Below, in pieces: positions 1 through 7,800 of a stretch of 9,999 nucleotides of DNA; within the stretch, counting starts at the first letter, position 1; every line of letters begins with the position of its first letter. Origin of the DNA: Thermoplasmatales archaeon. GTDB lineage: Archaea; Thermoplasmatota; E2; DHVEG-1. Below the pieces are notes generated by a model. That model was not told where the DNA came from, searched no databases, and worked only from the letters and a program-made list of their open reading frames with translations. The stretch lies in NCBI GenBank assembly GCA_023140035.1, contig JAGLML010000036.1:1-9999 (forward strand), in the 5' to 3' direction. Position numbers and translations under genes: made by a program.

Positions 1-651
1 CTTTTTTTTGATGTGGCTAATTTCTTCAATTATCTCATTTATTGCTTTCTTTCTAAATTTTCGATAGTATGGTTTGCTTGTACAAGCGCAAAACTTACAA
101 CCAACCGTACAACCTCTAGTAGCTTCAATTCCTTCTGGAAAAGTTCCATATTTCAGCAATTTTCTCTCATTTAGGACTTTTGGAACTAAACTTAGATCAA
201 CTATATTGGTTTGTTTATAAAAAGGTTTTAGTTTATTATTTGAATAATCTTTTAATAAATTTCCCCATAGTTCTTCTGCCTCACCAATTACAACACTATC
301 GGCATGTTCTTTTGCTTCTTCAGGTAATACTGAAGGATGCCATCCACCGAGTACAACTGTAACTCCACGACGTCGGAACTCATCTGCAATTTCATATACT
401 CTTATTGCAGATGGCGTCATTGTTGTAATACCAACAATATCATAATTAATATCAAAATTTATATCTTCAACTATCTCATCAACAACTTCAACGGTATGTT
501 CTTTTGGTGTTAAGGCTGCTAATGTTAAAACAGGTAAATTCGGTCTAAATGCTGTATTTAAAAAAATCTTGTATATTGGCGTATTTTCCATTTTTGTATT
601 TTTACCAAATCCACTTTTCCTATATTCTGGGCAAACAAATAATATTTTCAT
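1..651 (-). CDS. B12-binding radical SAM protein (3' end beyond window)
   Basis: This gene starts at ATG 651-649 and stays open for 217 codons to the window edge, so its C-terminal half is missing. Residues 1-130 look like a cobalamin-binding Rossmann domain: a start like MKILFVCPEY, then DIVGITTMTPSAIRVYEIAD and LGGWHPSVLPEEA, typical of the B12-binding half of these enzymes. A radical SAM domain follows, with the iron-sulfur motif CTVGCKFC (Cys181, Cys185, Cys188) and an extra Cys190. Such proteins use SAM and cobalamin for methylations, ring formations or other radical rearrangements; the substrate cannot be read from sequence. An AGGAGA ribosome-binding site (660-655) lies in the 11-bp gap after the stop of the PaaK-like ligase, so the two genes are almost certainly co-transcribed. 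The family call is firm, the reaction unknown. Confidence 0.9.
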   Translation of the reverse strand, partial: MKILFVCPEYRKSGFGKNTKMENTPIYKIFLNTAFRPNLPVLTLAALTPKEHTVEVVDEIVEDINFDINYDIVGITTMTPSAIRVYEIADEFRRRGVTVVLGGWHPSVLPEEAKEHADSVVIGEAEELWGNLLKDYSNNKLKPFYKQTNIVDLSLVPKVLNERKLLKYGTFPEGIEATRGCTVGCKFCACTSKPYYRKFRKKAINEIIEEISHIKKK

Positions 652-662
652 TATTCTCCTAT

Positions 663-2048
663 TCAATCATATAAATTTCTATTATCAATTACTCTTTTTA
701 TTTTAATCGAATTTCTATCAATTTCTCCTGATTTCACTAGTTTAATTACAGGTTTTACAATTGTTTTTGAAGATTCGATACCGTCTTTTATTTTCGGTTC
801 ATTAGTTATTAAGGTTAAGATTTTTTTCTTAATCTTATCATTAATTATTTGACTTTCAGCAATAATTGTTATTCGATCCATCCCATTCTTCTTATCAATT
901 ATAGCCTGATATTCAACAACCTCGGGGATACTAAAAATCATATCGTCAAACTTTTTGGCATGTAAATTATCACCAGTACCAATCAGAAGTATATCATCTG
1001 TTCTCCCTTTAATTTCAAGTCTTTTTAATGGAAGACCGCATTTACATATTTCTGGTATAACTCTTCCAAGATCATGTGAATTATATCTTATAAGAGGCAT
1101 ACCATATCTGTCAAGTGAAGTATAAATTATTTCACCGGTTTCACCATCTTCAAGTTGATCTCCTGTTTCTGGGTCTATTACTTCAGTAAAAAAATTTGTT
1201 TCACTTAGGTGCATTCCATTTTTATATTCACATTCCCCTGCCATTAATAGTCCAAGTTCATTAATGCCATAACCCATAAATACATCTGCATTCCAAGATT
1301 TCTCGATTTTATCTCTCATAGGCGTGGGTATTGGTTCTGCTCCGACTAGAAATTTCTCTATTCCAAGCGATTTTAAATCAGTAATTTTACTCAGCTCTTT
1401 TGTTAAATAATTAACTCTTGATGGTACATCGCTAAATACATTTGGTTTGTATTCATTTAATATTTCTATTTCTTCATTTAGAGGTAGTCTATCAGTTGCA
1501 ATAATAAGTGAACCAATTATATCACCATAAGCCCTATTAAGACAATATCTAGTACCCCATATCTCTGTACCATAACCAACTTGGAAAGTTAATCTAATAA
1601 CGTCATTTTTAGTAATTCCATAGAGTAGTTTTGCTCCTGTAGCCCCAGATTGTGCGATTCTATTAAGATCACCTTTTGTTAAATATGCTTTTTTTGGTTT
1701 TCCTGTTGTTCCGGAGGAGGTAAAAACTTTTATGAAATATTCTTGAGGGACACAAAAAAAGGATTTTGGATTATTTTGAAGATCCTTAGGAAGTGTTATA
1801 GGGATTTTAGTCATATCTGAAAATGATTTTATATCTTGTGGGTAAATGTTATTTTTTTTGAAAATATCATGATAATAATTTGAATTTTTATATGCCCATT
1901 TTATTGTTTTTTTCAGTTTAGAAAATTCATATCTATCTAAAAAACTCCTTGAAAAATTTTTATAAGCAGTTCTAATCTTGCTTTTAGGATTATCTGGTTT
2001 TTCTCTTAGTTTTGATTTAACAAATGGTGCTAAGTCATCTAATATTAT
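663..2048 (-). CDS. PaaK-like AMP-forming acyl-CoA/adenylate ligase with an unclear start
   Basis: This is an adenylate-forming enzyme of the phenylacetate-CoA ligase / coenzyme F390 synthetase-like group, which activates a carboxylic acid with ATP. Visible motifs, counted from ATG 1814, are the phosphate-binding loop TSSGTTGKPKK (residues 32-42), GYGINELG near residue 178, YNSHDLGR, the CKCGLPLKRLE cysteine segment and GRTDDILLIGTG. The first in-frame ATG (1814) has no ribosome-binding site. The frame stays open and family-like for 78 codons upstream (KKTIKWAYKNSNYYHDIF then NIYPQDIKSFSD), so the true protein is about 461 aa. No ATG, GTG or TTG exists in that extension. AGGAGG (2075-2070) sits 6 nt before TTG 2063, but TAA (2051-2049) follows four codons later in frame. 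Translation may start at ATA 2048, or the gene may carry a nonsense mutation or sequence error. The acid substrate is unknown; adjacent radical SAM genes suggest a shared pathway. Confidence 0.85.
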   Translation of the reverse strand: MILDDLAPFVKSKLREKPDNPKSKIRTAYKNFSRSFLDRYEFSKLKKTIKWAYKNSNYYHDIFKKNNIYPQDIKSFSDMTKIPITLPKDLQNNPKSFFCVPQEYFIKVFTSSGTTGKPKKAYLTKGDLNRIAQSGATGAKLLYGITKNDVIRLTFQVGYGTEIWGTRYCLNRAYGDIIGSLIIATDRLPLNEEIEILNEYKPNVFSDVPSRVNYLTKELSKITDLKSLGIEKFLVGAEPIPTPMRDKIEKSWNADVFMGYGINELGLLMAGECEYKNGMHLSETNFFTEVIDPETGDQLEDGETGEIIYTSLDRYGMPLIRYNSHDLGRVIPEICKCGLPLKRLEIKGRTDDILLIGTGDNLHAKKFDDMIFSIPEVVEYQAIIDKKNGMDRITIIAESQIINDKIKKKILTLITNEPKIKDGIESSKTIVKPVIKLVKSGEIDRNSIKIKRVIDNRNLYD

Positions 2049-2056
2049 TTATGATA

Positions 2057-2112
2057 CCTCCAATTATTTCCTCCTGTTAAATAAATTCTTATGAAAGTAG
2101 AAGTATTTAAAT
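2057..2112 (-). promoter_or_regulatory. Promoter and ribosome-binding sites of the ligase/radical SAM operon
   Basis: On the minus strand a TATA-like ATTTAAATA (2112-2104) is followed about 30 nt later by AGGAGG (2075-2070), six bases before TTG 2063. A second site, GGAGG (2061-2057), lies 8 nt before ATA 2048. The spacing suits an archaeal TATA box with a short leader carrying a Shine-Dalgarno site. The gap from the upstream gene's stop at 2166 is about 100 bp, so this operon probably has its own promoter. Which ribosome-binding site is used is unresolved because of the intervening TAA. Confidence 0.55.
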
Positions 2113-2165
2113 CCTGTACCCAAACTAAGTCTGCTCCTAAGGGTTTGTCTCGTTAGTTCACAGTG

Positions 2166-3590
2166 CTATTTTGTCCTTATCTCATAAAAAGAGGTAATCA
2201 TTCTAAAACCATATTTTAACAACTTGAAATCTTTTCTGGAGAAAGCTCGATAAATATGACCAAGTAAGAAACTAGGTCTTAAATAAAAACGTTTAATTGC
2301 TTTTATTACATATTTATCTGGTTCTTCTACCGTGAAATTTCCTAGACCTCGACTTGAAACAGCAGGAACCATAAATTCTTCCTTTGAGATTTTTCCATCC
2401 TCTACTGCTTCATACCACAACGGTGATCCCATCTGATACTGAAAAGGATAAAAAATTACCCCATCTAGTGGAAGAGAACAAGCAAAATCTATCGTGTTTT
2501 CAATATGTTTTTTAGTTTCACTTGGACCGCCTAACATAAACGTGCCTATAGTAATAAAACCCATTTCAATGCTAAGGTGCACAGCCTTGCGAATCTGATC
2601 CAAGGTAATCCCTTTTTTATAAAAATCAAGGACATCCTGATTTCCAGATTCTATTCCATATGCCACAAATTTGACATTAGCTTTCTTCATTTTCATATAC
2701 AGCTCACGGTCTGCTGCATCAACACGAGTACCTTCAATCAACAAATCAATGTTTGTTCCGCTCTCGATAATTCCATCCAACATCTTATGAGCTCGTTTGT
2801 TATCGAATAAGAAGTTATCATCGGTGATCATAACTGAACCATATTTATCATCAATTTCTCGAATTTCTTTTATGACATTATCTGCCGATCTTTGTCTAAA
2901 ACCCCAATTCTTAATAACATTACCATATCGTGCACAAAATCGACATTTTAACGGGCACCCCCTACTAGTATTCATAGTAGTAAATCTAGGTTTGTAAACA
3001 TATCGATTGTTCAACTTTCCGTAATCATATTTATCTACTAGACGACGGGCGGGAAAACAAAGAGAGTCTAAATCATCGATTACCTTAAGAGGTTTACCCG
3101 ATTTGATCTTGTTTTTTTCACGATAATATATTCCACGAATATCAGATAGATTCTTCCGCCCCTGTAGATACCGAACTATATCAATAATTACGTGTTCTCC
3201 CTCACCAATTACACTAATATCTGCATGGGAAATATCCTGTAGAGAACGTTCTTGAAAAAAGGTACAATGTGGTCCACCGATAATTAAAGGAATTTCAGGA
3301 TTTAATTCCTTAATCATCTTAGCAACATCTGATACATATTCGTAATTGTTAGAATACACACTCATTCCAACAGCATCTGATAAATTCAGAGAATTTTTTA
3401 GATGTTCCAATGGTGAACTCTCTAAATTAAGATCGATAATTTCAACTCTATGACCATCATCTTCTAATGATGCCCCGATATATTCTAATCCTAAAGGGGG
3501 ATAAATAGTTGCGGAATGATAGTCCCCATAGAGAGTACCTATTGTAACAGGGCTCATCATTCCAGCAGTTTTTAGAAGGATAAATTTCAT
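2166..3590 (-). CDS. B12-binding domain radical SAM protein
   Basis: This complete 474-aa protein has the BchE/HpnJ-like layout. Residues 1-140 form a cobalamin-binding Rossmann domain (PPLGLEYIGASLEDDGHRVE, AVGMSVYSNN, IIGGPHCTFF, SVIGEGE). Residues about 200-400 form a radical SAM barrel with the iron-sulfur motif CPLKCRFC (Cys212, Cys216, Cys219), then DDNFLFD, YGIESGNQDV and GTFMLGGPSE. A basic, aromatic C-terminal tail (about 430-474) is typical of the group. I see no DxHxxG cobalt-ligand motif, which is usual for these radical SAM relatives. Members methylate unactivated carbons or make and break C-C bonds in lipids, pigments and natural products; the substrate here cannot be deduced. 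The chosen start gives the family-typical N terminus and has GGGAG 10 nt upstream. The gene lies upstream of the ligase/radical SAM operon on the same strand, and its promoter carries the element shared with the surface-protein gene. Confidence 0.92.
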   Translation of the reverse strand: MKFILLKTAGMMSPVTIGTLYGDYHSATIYPPLGLEYIGASLEDDGHRVEIIDLNLESSPLEHLKNSLNLSDAVGMSVYSNNYEYVSDVAKMIKELNPEIPLIIGGPHCTFFQERSLQDISHADISVIGEGEHVIIDIVRYLQGRKNLSDIRGIYYREKNKIKSGKPLKVIDDLDSLCFPARRLVDKYDYGKLNNRYVYKPRFTTMNTSRGCPLKCRFCARYGNVIKNWGFRQRSADNVIKEIREIDDKYGSVMITDDNFLFDNKRAHKMLDGIIESGTNIDLLIEGTRVDAADRELYMKMKKANVKFVAYGIESGNQDVLDFYKKGITLDQIRKAVHLSIEMGFITIGTFMLGGPSETKKHIENTIDFACSLPLDGVIFYPFQYQMGSPLWYEAVEDGKISKEEFMVPAVSSRGLGNFTVEEPDKYVIKAIKRFYLRPSFLLGHIYRAFSRKDFKLLKYGFRMITSFYEIRTK

Positions 3591-3599
3591 TTTTTACTT

Positions 3600-3693
3600 A
3601 CTCCCTAAAATATGATGTTCTATAGATTAATATGATATATAAATACTACTCTCTGTCACAGGTTCTTCTGGGCTAAAACCAAATTGGCAGTAA
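3600..3693 (-). promoter_or_regulatory. Promoter of the radical SAM gene with shared upstream element (copy 1)
   Basis: Reading the minus strand, a conserved element occupies 3693-3652: TTACTGCCAATTTGG, then TTTTAGCCCAGAA, five variable bases and TGTGACAGA. Six bases later comes the TATA box TATTTATATAT (3645-3635). The start codon is at 3590, with GGGAG in between. The element includes the 9-bp palindrome CCAATTTGG. A near-identical copy in the same orientation to its gene lies before the surface protein (4710-4752). Position just upstream of TATA fits an activator site, or a repressor that blocks promoter recognition. Confidence 0.7.
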
Positions 3694-3703
3694 ATTATTG
3701 TGT

Positions 3704-3731
3704 AAAACTTAAAAAAAGAGAAGGGGGGGGG
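3704..3731 (-). terminator. Probable T-tract terminator with a nine-base C run
   Basis: Twelve bases beyond the TAA stop of the small gene (3743-3745), the minus strand has a run of nine C (3731-3723), then TTCTC, seven T and AAGTTTT. Archaeal transcription often ends at such T-rich tracts without a strong hairpin. It would separate the small membrane-protein gene from the radical SAM gene, which has its own promoter just downstream. Confidence 0.5.
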
Positions 3732-3742
3732 AGACCAGGGTT

Positions 3743-4054
3743 TTAGCTGATTATAGCAGTAGTATTACCAAAAATCCTTTTAATTATTAGTAAAACTACA
3801 AATATAGCTGTAAATTTAATTATGCGCAGTAGACCAATTATCTGTTTAAGTATGAAAATCAAAAAAAACGTTGGTTCAATGGGCCTGTCTTTATATTTTT
3901 CTTTTAACTCTTCAAAATCTATGTCTGGAATTATAACAGGATACTGTGATTCCATTGTTTCTTTAACCATGTTGGATTCTACTGCACATGCTGTTGGCAA
4001 CATCATCATAAGAAAAACTGCCAACAAACTTCCAATTATTATTCTCTTTTTCAT
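3743..4054 (-). CDS. Small exported or membrane protein of unknown function
   Basis: I do not recognise a family for this 103-aa protein. It starts with a clear signal peptide: MKKR, then a hydrophobic stretch ending near residue 25 in PTACAVES. A polar, acidic segment follows (about 26-60, with DIDFEELKEKYKDRP). The C terminus is strongly hydrophobic (about 62-98, FFLIFILKQIIGLLRIIKF then AIFVVLLIIKRIFG), enough for one long or two short membrane segments separated by basic residues. The short polar part would therefore lie outside the cell, anchored by the C terminus. Coding is supported by AAGGAGGT five bases before the ATG and a TATA-like ATTTAAAT at 4091-4098. The gene lies between two inverted copies of the shared promoter element. 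An overlapping plus-strand frame has no such start signals and is judged non-coding. Confidence 0.72.
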   Translation of the reverse strand: MKKRIIIGSLLAVFLMMMLPTACAVESNMVKETMESQYPVIIPDIDFEELKEKYKDRPIEPTFFLIFILKQIIGLLRIIKFTAIFVVLLIIKRIFGNTTAIIS

Positions 4055-4059
4055 TTTTT

Positions 4060-4098
4060 ACCTCCTTGTTAATTCTAATATATTGACTCAATTTAAAT
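4060..4098 (-). promoter_or_regulatory. Promoter and ribosome-binding site of the small membrane protein
   Basis: The minus strand has ATTTAAAT (4098-4091) as a TATA-like box, and AAGGAGGT ending five bases before ATG 4054. A transcript starting about 25 nt after the box would have a leader of roughly 15 nt holding the Shine-Dalgarno site. An alternative AT-rich box, CAATATATTAG, lies closer to the gene. Confidence 0.55.
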
Positions 4099-4665
4099 GT
4101 TTTGTAGGGGATAAAAACATGAATAAAAGTGCAAAGCCAATATTTTTAAAAAATTCTGAGAACGATATAAAGAAAGACCAGTATCTTATATCGTTCAGTC
4201 ATTTCCTAATCAACTATTTAAACTATAAGCTATTTTATATATTCCTACAACCATTTTTTATATTGTTCTCAACTGTTTTTATATCGTTTGGGGGGGTGTT
4301 TTATATCGTTTTCATATAAATCGAAGAGAATTAGGACAAAAAGTATCAAAGAATTGCTATTTGAAAAATATGGGTGGTTGTGTTACGGTTAAGGGTGTTT
4401 TTCCTTCCTTAAGAAAAATATAATTTAAAGCAAACTAATGGTTTCCTATTAGGTACATTTTAAATACCGTAACAAATGCTTATAGAATGAGGTAATAATA
4501 ATTCATAAAGTCCGTTTCAATTATCGATTAACTTAGGGATATAATTCTTTTGCAGCTATATTTAAAGGGGTTTCTTTATTCGTTTCAACGTTATATTCCC
4601 AACTATATTTTGTTACATCTCCGTCCGCATTTATATAAACTCCAACTTCCGGTACTGTGTAAAAG
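4099..4665. other. Non-coding, AT-rich, repeat-bearing intergenic stretch
   Basis: No credible gene was seen here: open frames are short, unsupported by ribosome-binding sites and low in complexity. The stretch holds several copies of a TATATCGTT-like motif, including a hairpin at 4160-4196. TTACGGT occurs at 4383-4389 and inverted at 4466-4472; a further copy at 4679-4685 lies just beyond this stretch. There is a small hairpin TTAAGG/CCTTAA (4389-4412) and a TTTTAAATA box-like sequence near 4458-4466 with no gene assignable downstream. A small RNA here cannot be excluded. Confidence 0.5.
4160..4312. repeat. TTATATCGTT motif repeats, one pair forming a hairpin
   Basis: GAACGATATAA (4160-4170) and TTATATCGTTC (4186-4196) are perfect 11-base inverted arms with a 15-base spacer. 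Two further direct copies follow at 4276-4289 (TTTTTATATCGTTT) and 4299-4312 (TTTTATATCGTTTT), with their ATATCG cores 22 bp apart, about two helical turns. A seven-base G run lies between the last two. The pattern resembles a multi-site protein-binding region more than coding sequence. Confidence 0.5.
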
Positions 4666-4707
4666 TACGTTGGGAATTTTACGGTGGGGAATTTACGTTG
4701 GTAATAT
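4666..4707 (+). repeat. Three tandem 14-bp imperfect repeats upstream of the surface-protein promoter
   Basis: TACGTTGGGAATTT, TACGGTGGGGAATT and TACGTTGGTAATAT start at 4666, 4680 and 4694, an exact 14-bp period. A related copy in opposite orientation lies at 4586-4603 (CAACGTTATATTCCCAAC). They end three bases before the conserved element of the surface-protein promoter, so they could be additional regulator sites. Confidence 0.55.
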
Positions 4708-4709
4708 AA

Positions 4710-4805
4710 TTACTGCCAATTTGGTTTTTAGCCCAGAAAAATATGTGACAGAACCACCCTTCAACAATATTTATATATTATAACGTACTTTTGCAAATAG
4801 GGAGG
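4710..4805 (+). promoter_or_regulatory. Promoter of the giant surface protein with shared upstream element (copy 2)
   Basis: The conserved element runs 4710-4752: TTACTGCCAATTTGG (4710-4724), TTTTAGCCCAGAA (4726-4738) and TGTGACAGA (4744-4752). After 15 bases comes the TATA box TATTTATATAT (4768-4778), then GGGAGG (4800-4805), four bases before ATG 4810. Copy 1 has only 6 bases between element and TATA box. The 9-bp difference is close to one helical turn, so a bound protein would sit on nearly the same DNA face in both promoters. Confidence 0.75.
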
Positions 4806-4809
4806 CCTG

Positions 4810-7800
4810 ATGAAAGAAAGGAAGAGTATTTTGAAAATAACTACTGTGGCAATATTTTTTGTTTTAGTATTTGCTTCAGTGGTGCAGGCTATTATTAAAA
4901 TCAATATCGATGTTGAAAAAGAAACTTTGCCCAACGAGAAAGGCGATATACTAAACGAAGGATTAAAAGGTTCTTCGTCGTGGGAAGACCATTTTAACGA
5001 TGAATCAAAGATAGATCCTTCTCCGCCCGGTGCAGGTGCATCAGACAATTACGTTGTTGATAGTGGAGAAGTGAAGATGATAAACACCTATTCCATCTGG
5101 ACTGATCCTGTGTGGACTCGAATGAAACTAATTACTGTCACCAATAACGGCGTCCCAGTGACTGATTATGCAATAAATTTTACGGTGGACTACGATTCTG
5201 AAATGCAATCAGATTATGATGATATTAGGTTTAAACATGAAGATTACCCAACGACCTGGCTAGACTATTGGATAGAGGAAAAGGATGCAAGTTCAGCAAC
5301 GGTCTGGGTAGAAGTACCATCCCTTCAAAACGGACAAAGCATGATGTACCTCTTCTATGGAAATCCATCTGCGACAAGTCAAAGTGATTTCAACAGTGTA
5401 TTTAACTGGCAAGATATGTGGACAAATGATGAAAAGATTACAAATCATTTAAATAATGAAGGAACTTGGGATCCAGATGTTTGCTATGGAAATGGAGAAT
5501 TCATAATTGCTTGGGAGGAAGGACAAGCGTATTACCCTCCATACACCTGGGGTTTTAAACAAGAAATAAGAGCCTCAATTTATGATATACAGGGAAATAA
5601 GTTAGTTGATGACAGATTAGTGTTTAAAGATTCAACTACTTGGCATAGAAATGAAAATCCATCTATTGACTATGGTGAAGGTAAATGGTTTGTTGCTTGG
5701 GAACATTATGATACTGTTGCCAACCCAAGTGCAACTACAATGGACATTAAAGCTAGGACAGTACAAAGAAGTGGCTCTGGGTTACAACTCGGTAGCGTAA
5801 TTAACGTATGCACTGCATCCAATTGTCAGGCTGATGCAAATGTCGAATTCGACTCTGTCAATAACAGATTTTGCGTCGTTTGGGAAGACGCTCGAAATGG
5901 CATGAGCAATTACAACATTTATGGCCGGCTCTATGATACAAATGGTAACACAGTTGGTAGCGAAAAGACAATTTGTAGTGCTGCCAATACTCAATGCGAA
6001 CCATGGGTTGCCTTTGATACCATTAATGAGCAGTATATGATTGTCTGGGAAGACGGACTCACTCCTGATAATGGTCCCTTCAGTATAAAAGCAGGGTTGT
6101 TTGATAAAGATCTGAATCAAGTTGGCAATACTATTTCAATTGCCACGGGAACCAGTACTACCGATTACAATTTCCCCTGTGTCGCATTTTGTGAAGAAAC
6201 CGAGCGTTTTCTAATAACCTGGAACGATGGCGACATAAGCAGTGGTGACTGGCATGGTAACGTTTGGGGTACCATCTTGAATAGTTCAGGAAATACCGTT
6301 ATCAGCACGTTTCAAATCAGTGGCGGGGAGTATATACGAACAGACATCGTACCATATCTGAGTACACTCTTCTTTGTTTCATATGATGATAACAATAAAA
6401 TAAGGGGCAAACTCGTAACCTCCGAAGGAGATGTGTTTGCTGGAGAGGTCCAACTTTCAGCAAGTAGTTCTGCAGAAGCAGATTGGGCAAACATGGCTGT
6501 TGGTGACGGAAAGATCTTTACTGCATGGGAGGACACCAGGATAACATATACCCCCCCATGGAACCATATGCCTGATGTATTTGGCAACATCTGGAGTTTA
6601 AATATGCCAAGCGGAACTGATGTGAGTTACGTTTTTGGTAACGAAAAAGAACTGATACTCGTGGCCCATGTGACATCAATTAAGATTGAACCATTAAATC
6701 TAGCTTATTGGGATGAGTTTACAGAAGTGTCTTCTCGCGGTGATATTGTCTTTGATATTCTAGATGGAAATACAGGCATAATGATCCTTCATGATATTTC
6801 TTCTGGATGGGATCTCTCAGGAATAAGTGCACCATCTATCAGATTAATGGCAACATTTTCAAGAACAAATCCATCTTCTTCTCCTGCAGTTGATATGTGG
6901 GGAGTAAGCTACTATATAAACAGTCCACCAAACATACCAAGTAATCCCGATCCATCAAATGGGGCAGTAAATGTAGATATCGATGAAGATCTAAGCTGGA
7001 CGGGAGGAGATCCTGATCCTGGCGATACGGTGACCTATGATGTATACTTTGGTACTATAAGTTCACCACCAAAAATGGTTGACAATCAGTCTGCTACATC
7101 TTACGATCCTGGAACACTAAACTTTGGTAGTACTTATTATTGGAAGATTGTAGCGTGGGATAGCTACGGAGCATCAACGGCAGGATCTGTCTGGAGCTTT
7201 ACCACACGATTCAATAATCCGCCATATACACCAAATAATCCAGATCCACCAAACGGAGCAGTAAACGTCAATCTAGATGCTGATTTGAGTTGGAGTGGTG
7301 GAGATCCCGACGGTGATACAGTCACCTATGACGTGTACTTTGGTACCACAAGTCCACCACCGAAGGTTATCACGAATCAATCTAATGCCACATATGATCC
7401 CGGACCACTAAACCATAACACCACCTATTACTGGAAGATTGTATCGTGGGATGAATATGGTGCCACAACGGCAGGATCGATATGGCATTTCACCACAAGA
7501 GCAAACAGTCCACCAAATACACCAAGTGCCCCTTCTCCATCAAATGGAGCAGTAAATGTTGACCTTAATGAAGATCTAAGCTGGACGGGAGGAGATCCTG
7601 ATCCTGGCGATACGGTGACCTATGATGTGTACTTTGGTACGATCAATCCTCCACCTATAGCAGTATATGGCCATACGACAACTACCTATGACCCCGGAAC
7701 CATGACTTATGGTACAACCTATTACTGGAAGATTGTAGCGTGGGATAGCTACGGAGCATCAACGACAGGATCTGTCTGGAGCTTTACCACACGATTCAAT

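Noticed and set aside
180..362. Plus-strand open frame of 60 codons near the left edge
   Set aside because: It lies opposite the radical SAM gene, which has intact domain motifs across this span.
3822..4319. Plus-strand open frame of 165 codons opposite the small membrane-protein gene
   Set aside because: It has no ribosome-binding site, overlaps a minus-strand gene that has one plus a signal peptide, and its C-terminal part is translated low-complexity AT-rich repeat DNA.
4550..4783. Plus-strand open frame of 77 codons before the surface-protein gene
   Set aside because: It runs through the tandem repeats, the shared promoter element and the TATA box, with no start signal; it is promoter DNA, not a gene.
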